Of a DNA stretch of 28,345 bases, positions 1 to 7,044 are shown in pieces. The notes under the pieces are model-generated. The model was not told the DNA's origin. It saw nothing but the letters and a program-made list of their open reading frames with translations, and did no database searches. The position numbers were made by a program, and so were the translations under genes. The stretch is taken from IMG/VR virus record IMGVR_UViG_3300047297_000079, positions 1 through 28,345 of that record; one strand, given 5' to 3'. Every line of letters starts with the position of its first letter. Within the stretch, counting starts at the first letter, position 1. Origin of the DNA: a virus.

Positions 1-1
1 G

Positions 2-253
2 TCTTTATATGGGAAGATTGGAAATAGAACTACCGCTGTGGCGAAATATAACAGGCTTAATAAAAAGGATAAGGAAGCAATAGCAAATCACATACCTTTA
101 TACATAAAAAACCATAAGGATAATGACAAGCAAGATTATATTCCACATTTTACAACTTATTTAAATCAAAGAAGATGGGAAGATGCTTTGCCATATAAAA
201 CAAAAGAAGTAATTTCCGTTCCTAAAATTAATTACGCTCAATTAGATGATTGA
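2..253 (+). CDS. C-terminal part of a probable phage replication protein (5' end outside window)
   Basis: The reading frame is open from base 2 to the stop at 251-253, giving 83 visible residues. A GTG at 38 would give a 71-residue protein, but the sequence upstream of it is protein-like, so I read this as the tail of a longer gene cut by the window edge. The visible part is basic and helical and ends in a pattern (YIPHFTTYLNQRRWED) seen at the C-terminus of many phage winged-helix replication initiator proteins. It overlaps the DnaB-type helicase start by 8 bases, which fits a replication operon. The family call rests on the tail pattern and position only; the DNA-binding domain lies outside the window. 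Confidence 0.55.
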   Translation, partial: SLYGKIGNRTTAVAKYNRLNKKDKEAIANHIPLYIKNHKDNDKQDYIPHFTTYLNQRRWEDALPYKTKEVISVPKINYAQLDD

Positions 254-1478
254 AATAGAAAATAGCATAATCGGACAGATGTTTCTCTATCCAGATGCAC
301 ACAACTTTATAATGAAACTTAACCCAAATTGGTTTAGTTCATTTAGAAAAGACGTAGTAATTACTATGCAAGAATTTTACATGAGTAATCAACCTGTATC
401 ACTTTCCTCAATAGGTTTAAGACATCGTGAGCATATTAGAGAGATTGCAACGATGCAGAACTATGTTACTACGAATCTCCATTTAGAAAAAGAAATTCTT
501 CAGCTTGAGATTACTTACAAGAAAAACAACATCCAAAGTAAAGTTGCTCATTTAGATTTCTCGAAAGAACTAAACGAAATCATAGCGGACATAAATTTGA
601 TGGTTACCGAAAACACCGTTAATGTAAGCAGCAAGGCAACCGTAATTTCAGCAGTAGCAGGTAATGTGATTGACACTTTATACGATGCTGTAAATAGAGG
701 AACTAACATGACAGGTATCTCAACTGGGTGGAAGTACTTGGATAAGTACTTGGGTGGATGGAATAAGGGTAATATGGTTGTAATAGCAGGAAGACCTGGA
801 AGCGGTAAAACTGCAATAGCTTTATCACTTGCTATTGACTGCTGTCGACATGCAAAGGCTTTGTTTATTTCTCTTGAAATGTCCAAAGATGAATTAGCAA
901 AAAGATACCTTTCTTTTATTGCTAATGTAGAAAACTACAAAATTCGGAGTGCGAGAGTTACTGAAACGGATCTAAAAGAAATAACCGATAGGCTTTATGG
1001 AATGAACATGGACTTTTTTCTTGACGATGGTAGTAATAGCGACATAAACGACATTGCAGCAAAGATTAAACTACACAAGGCTAAACATGGTCTTGACATA
1101 GTTTTCATTGATTATATGCAGTTAATTAAAAGCCATCAAAAAGTAAGAGAGCAAGAGATAGCACACATCAGTAGAACGCTCAAACTATTGGCTAAAGAGT
1201 TAGGAATTACTTTAGTTGCACTTGCACAGCTATCACGAGAAACTGAAAAAAGAGCAGATAAAAGACCGATGCTTTCAGACTTAAGAGAAAGTGGTCAAAT
1301 AGAACAAGACAGCGATATTGTGCTATTTCCTTTTAGACCTGCTTACTACGCAGATGAAAAGCCAGAGATAGAATTGGATGCAGAGTTAATCATAGGGAAA
1401 AACAGACACGGACAATGCGTTGCAGTTCCGATGACTTTTGAAGGCAAATACACACGATACAAAGAACAAATTATATGA
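246..1478 (+). CDS. dnaB: Replicative DNA helicase, DnaB-like
   Basis: The 410-residue protein should unwind the phage replication fork as a hexameric 5'-3' helicase. Residues 1-110 resemble the short helical N-terminal DnaB domain and residues 155-405 are a RecA-type ATPase. Walker A is GRPGSGKT (182-189). Walker B is in VFIDYMQL (about 286-293), with D289 as the likely metal ligand. The conserved QLSRETEKR (328-336), DLRESGQIEQDSD (345-357) and GKNRHG (384-389) segments, which hold the sensor and arginine-finger residues of the family, are all intact. It is slightly shorter than the bacterial enzyme, as is usual for phages. The ATG at 246 overlaps the preceding gene by 8 bases and the stop overlaps the next start as ATGA. 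No separate loader gene is recognised in the window. Confidence 0.96.
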   Translation: MIEIENSIIGQMFLYPDAHNFIMKLNPNWFSSFRKDVVITMQEFYMSNQPVSLSSIGLRHREHIREIATMQNYVTTNLHLEKEILQLEITYKKNNIQSKVAHLDFSKELNEIIADINLMVTENTVNVSSKATVISAVAGNVIDTLYDAVNRGTNMTGISTGWKYLDKYLGGWNKGNMVVIAGRPGSGKTAIALSLAIDCCRHAKALFISLEMSKDELAKRYLSFIANVENYKIRSARVTETDLKEITDRLYGMNMDFFLDDGSNSDINDIAAKIKLHKAKHGLDIVFIDYMQLIKSHQKVREQEIAHISRTLKLLAKELGITLVALAQLSRETEKRADKRPMLSDLRESGQIEQDSDIVLFPFRPAYYADEKPEIELDAELIIGKNRHGQCVAVPMTFEGKYTRYKEQII

Positions 1479-1960
1479 ACTACCAAGCCGATTTAATCAC
1501 ACTAAAAGCACAACACTCAAGAATGAAAGCGAGATACGAGGCTTTGTTATCAAAAAAAAACCAAGAGATTAAAATGCTCAGAAATCTCATCATTAACCCT
1601 AAAATAATTGCAAAAGTCGAAGACAAAAGCCTTGACAACCTTATGAAGATTGTTTGTGATGTTTTAAATGTACTTCCATCTGAATTCTTCAGTAAATGCA
1701 GAAGGCAAGAGTATGTACTTGCAAGATTTTTTTTCTGTTACTTTGCTAACGTCTATATGAAGGAGGCAACAACTAAAATAGGGTTGTACATCAATCGTGA
1801 CCATAGCACCGTCATTCACGGCAGAAATATGATTGGCGATTTATTGCACATCGGAGCAAAGTACGAGATACAACTTTACAAACAAATAGAACAGCGATTA
1901 AATGCGATTCCTGACAATTACAATGAAGAGGTACTACGAATCAATCCATATTTGTCTTAA
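1475..1960 (+). CDS. DnaA domain IV-like DNA-binding protein with N-terminal coiled coil
   Basis: The 161-residue protein has a charged coiled-coil-like start (residues 8-38). Residues 52-125 then match the C-terminal DnaA-box-binding domain of DnaA: a basic helix with RRQEYVLAR (76-84), a hydrophobic helix, and the signature NRDHSTVIHG (107-116) in the helix-turn-helix. No AAA+ ATPase domain is present and the length leaves no room for one. A role in recognising the phage origin or recruiting the adjacent helicase is inferred from the domain and from the ATGA overlap with the helicase gene. It could instead bind host DnaA boxes as a regulator. Recognition of the domain is firm; its biological role is not. 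Confidence 0.85.
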   Translation: MNYQADLITLKAQHSRMKARYEALLSKKNQEIKMLRNLIINPKIIAKVEDKSLDNLMKIVCDVLNVLPSEFFSKCRRQEYVLARFFFCYFANVYMKEATTKIGLYINRDHSTVIHGRNMIGDLLHIGAKYEIQLYKQIEQRLNAIPDNYNEEVLRINPYLS

Positions 1961-2051
1961 CAATGATGAGGAGCTAATGTACTACTACAAAAAGTATAGT
2001 AAGCAAGGTTGGACTTTGTACTCAATAGACGATTCAGATAGAATTGTTTAA
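1923..2051 (+). CDS. Small protein of 42 residues, unknown function
   Basis: This short frame starts at ATG 1923 inside the end of the DnaA-domain gene (38-base overlap); an in-frame ATG at 1977 would give 24 residues. The peptide is rich in Tyr and Lys and ends with a soluble-looking stretch (SKQGWTLYSIDDSDRIV). It fills most of the space before the sigma-like gene, where no other gene explains the DNA. The composition looks protein-like rather than random, but I recognise no family and the overlap is long. It could be a spurious frame. Confidence 0.4.
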   Translation: MKRYYESIHICLNNDEELMYYYKKYSKQGWTLYSIDDSDRIV

Positions 2052-2083
2052 AATGTGTTTATAACTTGTTAAATAATAGGAAT

Positions 2084-2091
2084 TAACTTTG
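2084..2091 (+). promoter_or_regulatory. Possible Bacteroidota -7 promoter box (TAACTTTG)
   Basis: TAACTTTG matches the Bacteroidota -7 consensus TAnnTTTG. It lies 4 bases before the ATA codon at 2096 that opens the sigma-like frame, nearly the same distance as the two better-supported promoters at 25466 and 27522 have to their ATG codons. A good -33 TTG at 18-20 bases is missing; the nearest TTG (2066-2068) is only 15 bases upstream. This is suggestive, not firm. Confidence 0.35.
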
Positions 2092-2095
2092 ATGT

Positions 2096-2650
2096 ATAAA
2101 AAAGGCACAAATCATAAAAGACTTAACGACTCAAAAGTGGGTACGGGATTTCTGTCAAAAGATAGCAGGAGAGTTAGCTTCTGATTTATACCAAGAGTTA
2201 TTTCTTATCCTATGCGAAAAAGATGACAAGTGGATTGAGGAAAAGTACAGCAGCGGATATTGGGAAGGCTTTATCATTAGGATAGGCTTAAATCAATTCT
2301 ACGGCAAACGCACTAACTTTCAAAAAAACTACCTTTCACCCATTGGACTTTATGACATAGTAGAGGTTCAAGATATAACCACTTTTGACAGCCATTACAG
2401 AGAGATGCTACATTTAGCCATTGAAGAGGTTGTTGATAGCAGAGATTGGTACGAGCAGAAGATTTGGACCTTATACGCTGAAGGAGACAAGAGCAAAGAC
2501 ATTAAACCAAGAAGTGCCAGGAGCATCAGCAGAGCAACCGACATAAGCAGACAGGAAATCTTAAGAGTAATAAACACAATTAAAAAAGAAATAAATGCAA
2601 GACTTGTTAGTAATTTTAGGCATAGCATCGATGAGTTTGATTTTTGTTAG
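2096..2650 (+). CDS. Sigma-70-like / HTH transcription protein with no standard start codon
   Basis: From 2093 to the stop at 2648-2650 the frame encodes about 184 protein-like residues, but the first ATG is at 2405, in the middle. No ATG, GTG, TTG or CTG occurs between the upstream TGA (2090-2092) and 2405. The first half (ASDLYQELFLILCE, then GYWEGFIIRIGLNQF) resembles region 2 of small phage sigma-like proteins. The end has a helix-turn-helix (SISRATDISRQEILRVI, about residues 143-160) like region 4. I place the start at ATA 2096, which yields an ordinary N-terminus of Met-Lys-Lys-Ala type. Alternatives are an ATG at 2092 joined by a +1 slip in the six-A run (2098-2103), a base error in that run, or a truncated 81-residue product from 2405. 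The family call is moderate. Confidence 0.6.
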   Translation: MKKAQIIKDLTTQKWVRDFCQKIAGELASDLYQELFLILCEKDDKWIEEKYSSGYWEGFIIRIGLNQFYGKRTNFQKNYLSPIGLYDIVEVQDITTFDSHYREMLHLAIEEVVDSRDWYEQKIWTLYAEGDKSKDIKPRSARSISRATDISRQEILRVINTIKKEINARLVSNFRHSIDEFDFC

Positions 2651-2798
2651 GGAATTTGGTTATAAGTTTCCAAAGCCTTTTTCGTGTGAGCTGTGTATGG
2701 CTTTTTGGATCACTCTATTTTGGTATCACTCTCTAATCGGAATACCTTTCGCTTTCGCAGCAGGAACAACAGCAACACTTTTAAATAAATATATATGA
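2595..2798 (+). CDS. Small membrane protein with CxxC motif
   Basis: The 67-residue protein has two hydrophobic segments: residues 1-17, and 36-62 following the CELCMAFW motif (residues 31-38). A CxxCxxFW motif at the start of a membrane helix is typical of a widespread group of small phage inner-membrane proteins of unknown function. It starts 56 bases inside the end of the sigma-like gene and its stop overlaps the next start (ATGA). No enzymatic role can be assigned. Confidence 0.75.
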   Translation: MQDLLVILGIASMSLIFVREFGYKFPKPFSCELCMAFWITLFWYHSLIGIPFAFAAGTTATLLNKYI

Positions 2799-3088
2799 CA
2801 AAAGAAGAGATTTTGTACATTACAGGAGATGTCTATCAGAACTTTCTTAAGTGGAAATCCTCTGGAGTTTTCAGAGTAGCACCTGAAGACAACGTAAAAA
2901 TCAGAGACATCTATTTTAAAGAGATGGGAAGACCAATGCCAACTTGCTCTAATTGTTTTGTAGAGTCTTTGTACTCACTAATCGTAAGAGCAAACGCACA
3001 CCATGCCGAGTTAATGGAAAAGGAAAGACAACTTGAAGCAGCAACAATAGCAACCGATGAACAACCAAAAAGAAGAAGGCGTAAATAG
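2795..3088 (+). CDS. Hypothetical protein with CxxC and basic tail
   Basis: The 97-residue protein is soluble and mostly helical. It has a CSNC motif near residue 51 (PTCSNCFVESLYSLIVRAN) and a very basic C-terminus (PKRRRRK). The Cys pair alone is too little for a zinc-ribbon claim. The start overlaps the membrane-protein gene by 4 bases and the end overlaps the methyltransferase gene by 32 bases, so it belongs to the same coupled run. The basic tail could bind nucleic acid; this is inference only. Confidence 0.7.
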   Translation: MTKEEILYITGDVYQNFLKWKSSGVFRVAPEDNVKIRDIYFKEMGRPMPTCSNCFVESLYSLIVRANAHHAELMEKERQLEAATIATDEQPKRRRRK

Positions 3089-3641
3089 TTTCGGAGGTAA
3101 TTGGTCTGACATCCAGTGCTTCGATTGGGAAATGCGAAACGGCATTCATTTGGACAATCCCTCTTTTATCAATCTCTATAACGACACAACCGAACTAATA
3201 ACAAGTGAAATAGAATTTAGTTCATTCACAGATTTAGGTGGTGGCGTTGGTGCATATTGTCAGCAGATGAAAAAGGTAGGAAAGAAAGTAACTTACTACG
3301 ACCTTAACCCACACCACTTTGAGTATGCACATGAAAGAAATGTAGCAGACTCTTATCATTTGGGTGACTTCACCACTATGATGATAAAAGGCGATTTAGT
3401 ATCTTGCATAGAGGTTGCTGAACACATTACAGATGAAAAGCTTATTCCTTTCTTCTCAAGGCTTGAATGCAACTATTTACACTTCAGTTCTACTCCTTTT
3501 TACACAAAGTTTGATGAAGATTGGGGACACATAAATATAAAGCCCAAAGCACATTGGATTGAATTTTTTAGTAAATTTGGATATACGTTACACAAGGAAA
3601 TAGAAAAGCCAACAAAATGGTCACTCCTCCTAAAGAAATAG
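3057..3641 (+). CDS. Class I SAM-dependent methyltransferase-like protein
   Basis: The 194-residue protein has the core of a Rossmann-fold methyltransferase. Motif I is DLGGGVGAYC (residues 59-68), followed by an acidic motif II region (TYYDLNP, 79-85). The post-motif strand is DLVSCIEVAEHI (113-124), in which EVAEH is typical of small-molecule or sugar methyltransferases. Near the end HINIKPKAHWIEFF resembles the C-terminal part of the same group. It lacks the DPPY/NPPY motif of adenine or N4-cytosine DNA methylases, so DNA base methylation is less likely. The substrate is unknown; glycan or capsular modification would fit the phage's glycosyltransferase. ATG 3057 lies within the previous gene. 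Confidence 0.72.
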   Translation: MNNQKEEGVNSFGGNWSDIQCFDWEMRNGIHLDNPSFINLYNDTTELITSEIEFSSFTDLGGGVGAYCQQMKKVGKKVTYYDLNPHHFEYAHERNVADSYHLGDFTTMMIKGDLVSCIEVAEHITDEKLIPFFSRLECNYLHFSSTPFYTKFDEDWGHINIKPKAHWIEFFSKFGYTLHKEIEKPTKWSLLLKK

Positions 3642-3784
3642 GTAAATTCGTAAAGTGGTTACACGCTAACTACATTCTCTTCGACATTGTAAGAGGCAAA
3701 GAAATCTATAAAAAAGGGGCAGAGACTTATTCTATAGATCAACTGATAAAAATCTATGAAGAATCACACAAAGACATATCTTAA
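3617..3784 (+). CDS. Small conserved phage protein, 55 residues
   Basis: ATG 3617 begins inside the end of the methyltransferase gene (25-base overlap) and the frame runs to the stop at 3782-3784, overlapping the HNH gene start by 29 bases. The peptide has the pattern FVKWLHANYILFD, then YKKGAETYSIDQLIKIYEES. This resembles short Bacteroidota phage proteins of the type KW-x-Y ... (Y/T)-T-x-E-E-L-(F/I)-x-I-F. The gene fills a 115-base gap that otherwise has no explanation. Function unknown. Confidence 0.65.
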   Translation: MVTPPKEIGKFVKWLHANYILFDIVRGKEIYKKGAETYSIDQLIKIYEESHKDIS

Positions 3785-4013
3785 CTTTTTCGGCTATGAT
3801 ACATCAGATTTTATACCTTGTGAAATGTGCGGTCTTAAGGCTCAAGATATTCATCACATCGAAGCAAGAGGTATGGGTGGCTCTAAACACGCAGATACAA
3901 TCGAAAACCTAATGGCTCTATGCAGACAATGTCACATAGACTTCGGAGATAAAAAACAGCATAAAGAAATGCTAAAAGTCGTACACAAAGTAAAAATGAA
4001 CGAATGCAAGTAA
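3756..4013 (+). CDS. HNH endonuclease
   Basis: This 85-residue protein is a compact HNH domain with its zinc and metal ligands visible: C22-x2-C25, the catalytic pair in DIHHIEARG (H33, H34), N51 in IENLMALC, and C56-x2-C59 followed by H60. It is not truncated relative to free-standing phage HNH proteins. Small HNH proteins encoded beside terminase genes assist large-terminase DNA cleavage in HK97-like cos phages. Its place just ahead of the terminase block suggests that job here. A homing-endonuclease role cannot be excluded, but no intron or inserted context is visible. Confidence 0.88.
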   Translation: MKNHTKTYLNFFGYDTSDFIPCEMCGLKAQDIHHIEARGMGGSKHADTIENLMALCRQCHIDFGDKKQHKEMLKVVHKVKMNECK

Positions 4014-4225
4014 ACTACCAATTCAACGATGAAGATAGAACCGAATTAGAAATCTTCCAACAGGCTCGACAAATGTATTTAGCACTAACTGAAATAGAAG
4101 ACTATCTACGAACCAAGACTAGGTACAACGAAACTGATACAGGAGAGGTCATTGATACATACGGTAAAGTTAGAGAGCGAGTGCATGAAATAATTTGGGA
4201 AAATAAAATAGATTTACATCTGTGA
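4004..4225 (+). CDS. Hypothetical protein, 73 residues, helical
   Basis: The protein is acidic and predicted helical, with a central segment (ALTEIEDYLRTKTRY) typical of small phage proteins found next to replication or packaging genes, all of unknown function. It overlaps the end of the HNH gene by 10 bases. Its stop sits within a short tandem repeat (ATCTGTGA twice) just before the small terminase gene. Confidence 0.65.
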   Translation: MQVNYQFNDEDRTELEIFQQARQMYLALTEIEDYLRTKTRYNETDTGEVIDTYGKVRERVHEIIWENKIDLHL

Positions 4226-4242
4226 ATAATCTGTGAAATAAT

Positions 4243-4602
4243 ATGGCAAACGAACAGAATTTAAAACCGTTCAAAAAAGGCGAAGATGAACGCAGACATA
4301 TGGAAGGTAGACCAAAGAAATTCACTACTTTGATGAAGGAGAACGGCTACTCTTTGAGCGAAGTAAACGATTCGATTCAAGCTATTATGGCGATGGACGA
4401 AAAGAACATCAAAGAGGTTTTAAAGAACGAAGATGCAACTATGTTAGAAAAGACGGTAGCAAAAGCCATCATTAAAAGCTACGAGAAAGGCTCACTTTAT
4501 TCTATGGACACACTACTCTCAAGAGTATTCGGAAAGCCAAAGGAAAGCGTAGAAGCTACCGTAGAAGCGAAAGTAATAAACGTAACACTTAATTTAGAAT
4601 AA
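4243..4602 (+). CDS. Terminase small subunit-like protein
   Basis: The 119-residue protein begins with a disordered, basic stretch (NLKPFKKGEDERRHMEGRPKK, split by acidic residues) resembling the KPFKKGxxxNPxGRP start of small phage terminase or DUF5681-type proteins. A helical body follows with TLLSRVFGKPKESVEA near residues 86-101, the segment LLxRxxGKP that these proteins share. In phages the small subunit binds the packaging site and recruits the large subunit. The gene is the first of the packaging block; the next gene starts at its stop (TAATG overlap). The family match is by motif, so moderate certainty. Confidence 0.7.
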   Translation: MANEQNLKPFKKGEDERRHMEGRPKKFTTLMKENGYSLSEVNDSIQAIMAMDEKNIKEVLKNEDATMLEKTVAKAIIKSYEKGSLYSMDTLLSRVFGKPKESVEATVEAKVINVTLNLE

Positions 4603-4820
4603 TGACAACATATTTAGGAAATGCTTGGGAAGACCAGTACGGTCTTAACGTAACAATCAACATCGAAAAATTAAACGCTGCAATCAAAAGCGGTGAGTTA
4701 GAAATCAACAAGTATGGAGATGTAAAAGTAAGAGTAGGTAAACTCAAAACTCCAAACGAGAAGAGCAAGGCAACACACTATGTCGCTTTGCCAAAGCCAA
4801 AAAATGATCTACCTTTCTGA
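4602..4820 (+). CDS. Small protein with SSB-type C-terminal tip
   Basis: The 72-residue protein has a beta-rich pattern (LNVTINIEKL, then YGDVKVRVGKL, then THYVALPKP) and ends in KNDLPF. Bacterial single-stranded DNA-binding proteins end in an acidic-hydrophobic tip such as DDIPF or DDLPF that recruits partner enzymes; here the tip is partly kept. The length is well under a full SSB OB fold (about 110 residues), so it may be a reduced OB-fold ssDNA binder or a mimic of the SSB tail. It lies between the small terminase and glycosyltransferase genes with 1-base overlaps on both sides. The SSB link is inference. Confidence 0.5.
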   Translation: MTTYLGNAWEDQYGLNVTINIEKLNAAIKSGELEINKYGDVKVRVGKLKTPNEKSKATHYVALPKPKNDLPF

Positions 4821-5845
4821 TGAGAATTCTTTGTTTGTTTGACGGATATACGGGAGTGAGCTTCCATAGGTTGTACACTCCTTATGTTCGTATGCAATTA
4901 GATTTGGGAGTTGAAGTTGATGTAAGCCATGACCAGAATGATTGGGTTAACATGGACTATCAAAAGTACGATGTCGTTATCTTCAATCGATGGTTAGGCA
5001 GGTACCAATACAACATACTGCCGATTCTTGCAAAACTAAAAGTTCCTTACATTGTAGATTTAGATGATTATTGGGTACTACCAAAGTACAACCCTGCTTA
5101 TCAGTTTTACAGAGCCTACATTAAAGACGGAGTTAAAAACGCATTGACTTATGCTGACGGTGTAATGGTCACAACTCCACAACTTGCAGACAAGGTAACA
5201 GAGTTTTATAAAGGTGAAAATATCTGCATTGCACCCAACGCTTTAGACTTTACTCAAGAGCAATGGATGGCAACTGAAGAACACGATCTGACAATAGGCT
5301 GGATAGGTGGAATAAGCCACGTTGAAGACTTAAAACTATTAAGCGGACAGATAGCACCACTTTGCGAAAAATACGGCTATAGATTCTTGATGGGAGGTCA
5401 TCACGAGAATAGTAGACTATGGGCAACGATGGAAGAGGCAATAACAGGACGCAAACAAAAAGATAGACCAGATTGGTTTGTCAGAAGGGAAGGAACTAAC
5501 CCTGCTGCTTATGGAAAGTTTTACTCTGAAATTGACATTGCTTTAGCACCTTTAACGGCACAGCATTTCAATAGATACAAGTCAGAGCTTAAAATTGTTG
5601 AGGCTGCGGCTTATCGTTTGCCTATTCTCGTTTCATCGGTAGAACCATACACAAACCATCGTAACAATTTAGGTGTATTTTTTGTTAGCAACAACGATTG
5701 GAAAACACCACTTGAGCAGTTGATTAAGTCAGGCAAATCTAAAGAGGTAGGAAAGATTAACCACGTCTACTGCAACGAGCATCACAACATTCAGAGCATA
5801 AATAAAACACGTTTAGAGTTTATTCAAAAGGTAGTAGGTAAATAA
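4820..5845 (+). CDS. Glycosyltransferase, GT-B fold (GT1/GT4-like)
   Basis: The 341-residue protein starts with a Rossmann-type strand (MRILCLFDGYTGVSFHR) and has VIFNRW and IVDLDDYW in the N-terminal half. A second domain begins near residue 155 (LTIGWIGGISHVEDL). Near the C-terminus, SELKIVEAAAYRLPIL (about residues 255-270) resembles the E-x7-E nucleotide-sugar-binding segment of GT4 enzymes. It should transfer a sugar from an activated donor; the acceptor could be phage DNA, a virion protein or the host surface. It sits between the two terminase genes, coupled by TGATG upstream and 11 bases from the large terminase downstream. Acceptor unknown; fold call is fairly sure. Confidence 0.8.
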   Translation: MRILCLFDGYTGVSFHRLYTPYVRMQLDLGVEVDVSHDQNDWVNMDYQKYDVVIFNRWLGRYQYNILPILAKLKVPYIVDLDDYWVLPKYNPAYQFYRAYIKDGVKNALTYADGVMVTTPQLADKVTEFYKGENICIAPNALDFTQEQWMATEEHDLTIGWIGGISHVEDLKLLSGQIAPLCEKYGYRFLMGGHHENSRLWATMEEAITGRKQKDRPDWFVRREGTNPAAYGKFYSEIDIALAPLTAQHFNRYKSELKIVEAAAYRLPILVSSVEPYTNHRNNLGVFFVSNNDWKTPLEQLIKSGKSKEVGKINHVYCNEHHNIQSINKTRLEFIQKVVGK

Positions 5846-5856
5846 CGGAAAAATTC

Positions 5857-7044
5857 ATGCAGATAAACTACAAGCGACCATATTTGACCACATATCAAAA
5901 GGCAATCCTTGATAGTCCTGCACGTTATACAATTACTGCTGCCTCAACCAAAACAGGTAAAACTGCATCTCACATTATTTGGCTATTTGAACAAGCTTTA
6001 ACGCTAAAAGAAAACCAAGCGGTTTGGTGGGTTGCTCCTGTATACCAACAAGCGGAGATAGCATTCCGAAGGATGAAGGCTCAAGTCAACGAAAAAAACT
6101 TCTTTCACTCAAATGAATCTAAACTCGTTCTGACAACTCCTTTAGGCTCACGGATAGAATTTAAGTCAGCAGAAAAGCCTGACAATTTATACGGAGATGA
6201 TGTCTACGCTGCTGTGTTTGACGAAGCATCCAGAGCAAGAGAAGATTCCTGGTATGCACTACGCTCAACGCTAACTGCAACTCAAGGCAAGTGCAAACTA
6301 ATCGGTAACGTAAAAGGTAAAAAGAATTGGTTTTACAAATTAGGAGAGAGAGCCAAAGCAGGAGAGCCAAACCACGAGTATTTTAAAATCACAGCTTACG
6401 ATGCAGCTAAAGAAGGGATTATTGAACCTGAAGAGATAGAACAGGCAAAACGAGACCTGCCGTCACATATCTTCAAAGAATTGTACCTTGCTGAACCTGC
6501 TGACGACAATTCAAACCCTTTCGGGTACGATAACATCGAAAAGTGTATAATTCCTACCCTTTCGGGTACACCTGTAGCATACGGCATAGATTTAGCAAAG
6601 TACACGGATTGGACGGTTATTATCGGACTAAATGAACAAGGGCAAGTCTGCTACTTTGATAGGTTTCAAATGGATTGGAATCAGACATTGACAAAAATTG
6701 TCAAGACAATTGGAAATACTCCTGCTTATTGTGATAGTACTGGCGTTGGTGATCCGATAGTTGAGCAACTACAAAGAAACCATCCAAGAGTAAAAGGCTT
6801 TAAATTTACATCACAAAGCAAACAGCAACTTATCGAAGGCTTGGTTGTAGCAGTACAGCAGCAGCAGATATTTTTCCCTGACGGTAATATAACAGACGAA
6901 ATGCGTAACTTTGAATTTGAATATACCCGAACGGGAGTGAGATATACAGCACCACAAGGTTTACACGATGACTGCGTAATGTCTTTGGCTCTTGCTTGGG
7001 ATTGCAAACAACACAACAAAAAAGGAATATTTTTTTATGCTTAA
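5857..7044 (+). CDS. terL: Terminase large subunit
   Basis: This 395-residue protein is the DNA-packaging motor and nuclease. The ATPase domain has a Walker A-like loop, AASTKTGKT (residues 28-36), in the variant arrangement typical of large terminases. Walker B ends in AAVFDEAS (118-125) with D122 and E123. A coupling motif follows in KLIGNVKGK. The C-terminal RNase H-like nuclease has its acidic residues at GIDLAKYTDW (D245), YCDSTGVGD (D293) and LHDDCVMSLALAW (D371/D372). No frame break is seen, though it is on the short side for the family. A 14-base exact direct repeat lies inside the gene near 6515 and 6556. Confidence 0.95.
   Translation: MQINYKRPYLTTYQKAILDSPARYTITAASTKTGKTASHIIWLFEQALTLKENQAVWWVAPVYQQAEIAFRRMKAQVNEKNFFHSNESKLVLTTPLGSRIEFKSAEKPDNLYGDDVYAAVFDEASRAREDSWYALRSTLTATQGKCKLIGNVKGKKNWFYKLGERAKAGEPNHEYFKITAYDAAKEGIIEPEEIEQAKRDLPSHIFKELYLAEPADDNSNPFGYDNIEKCIIPTLSGTPVAYGIDLAKYTDWTVIIGLNEQGQVCYFDRFQMDWNQTLTKIVKTIGNTPAYCDSTGVGDPIVEQLQRNHPRVKGFKFTSQSKQQLIEGLVVAVQQQQIFFPDGNITDEMRNFEFEYTRTGVRYTAPQGLHDDCVMSLALAWDCKQHNKKGIFFYA
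6515..6569 (+). repeat. 14-base direct repeat pair inside terL
   Basis: ACCCTTTCGGGTAC occurs at 6515-6528 and again at 6556-6569. The offset of 41 bases is not a multiple of three, so the same bases are read in different frames (encoding parts of NPFGYD and TLSGTP). Each copy can form a small hairpin, ACCC-TTTC-GGGT. This could be a binding or packaging-related site or chance. Confidence 0.6.

Noticed and set aside
2098-2104. A AAA AAG as a classic -1 slippery site
   Set aside because: The shift needed to enter the sigma-like frame from ATG 2092 is +1, not -1, so the dnaX-type mechanism does not apply.
2395-2628. Minus-strand hydrophobic frame opposite the sigma-like gene
   Set aside because: Leu/Ser-rich shadow of the + strand helical codons; no neighbours on that strand.
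6992-7036. Upstream ATG for the tail chaperone inside terL
   Set aside because: The added 15 residues are a shadow of terL codons; ATG 7037 is the better start.
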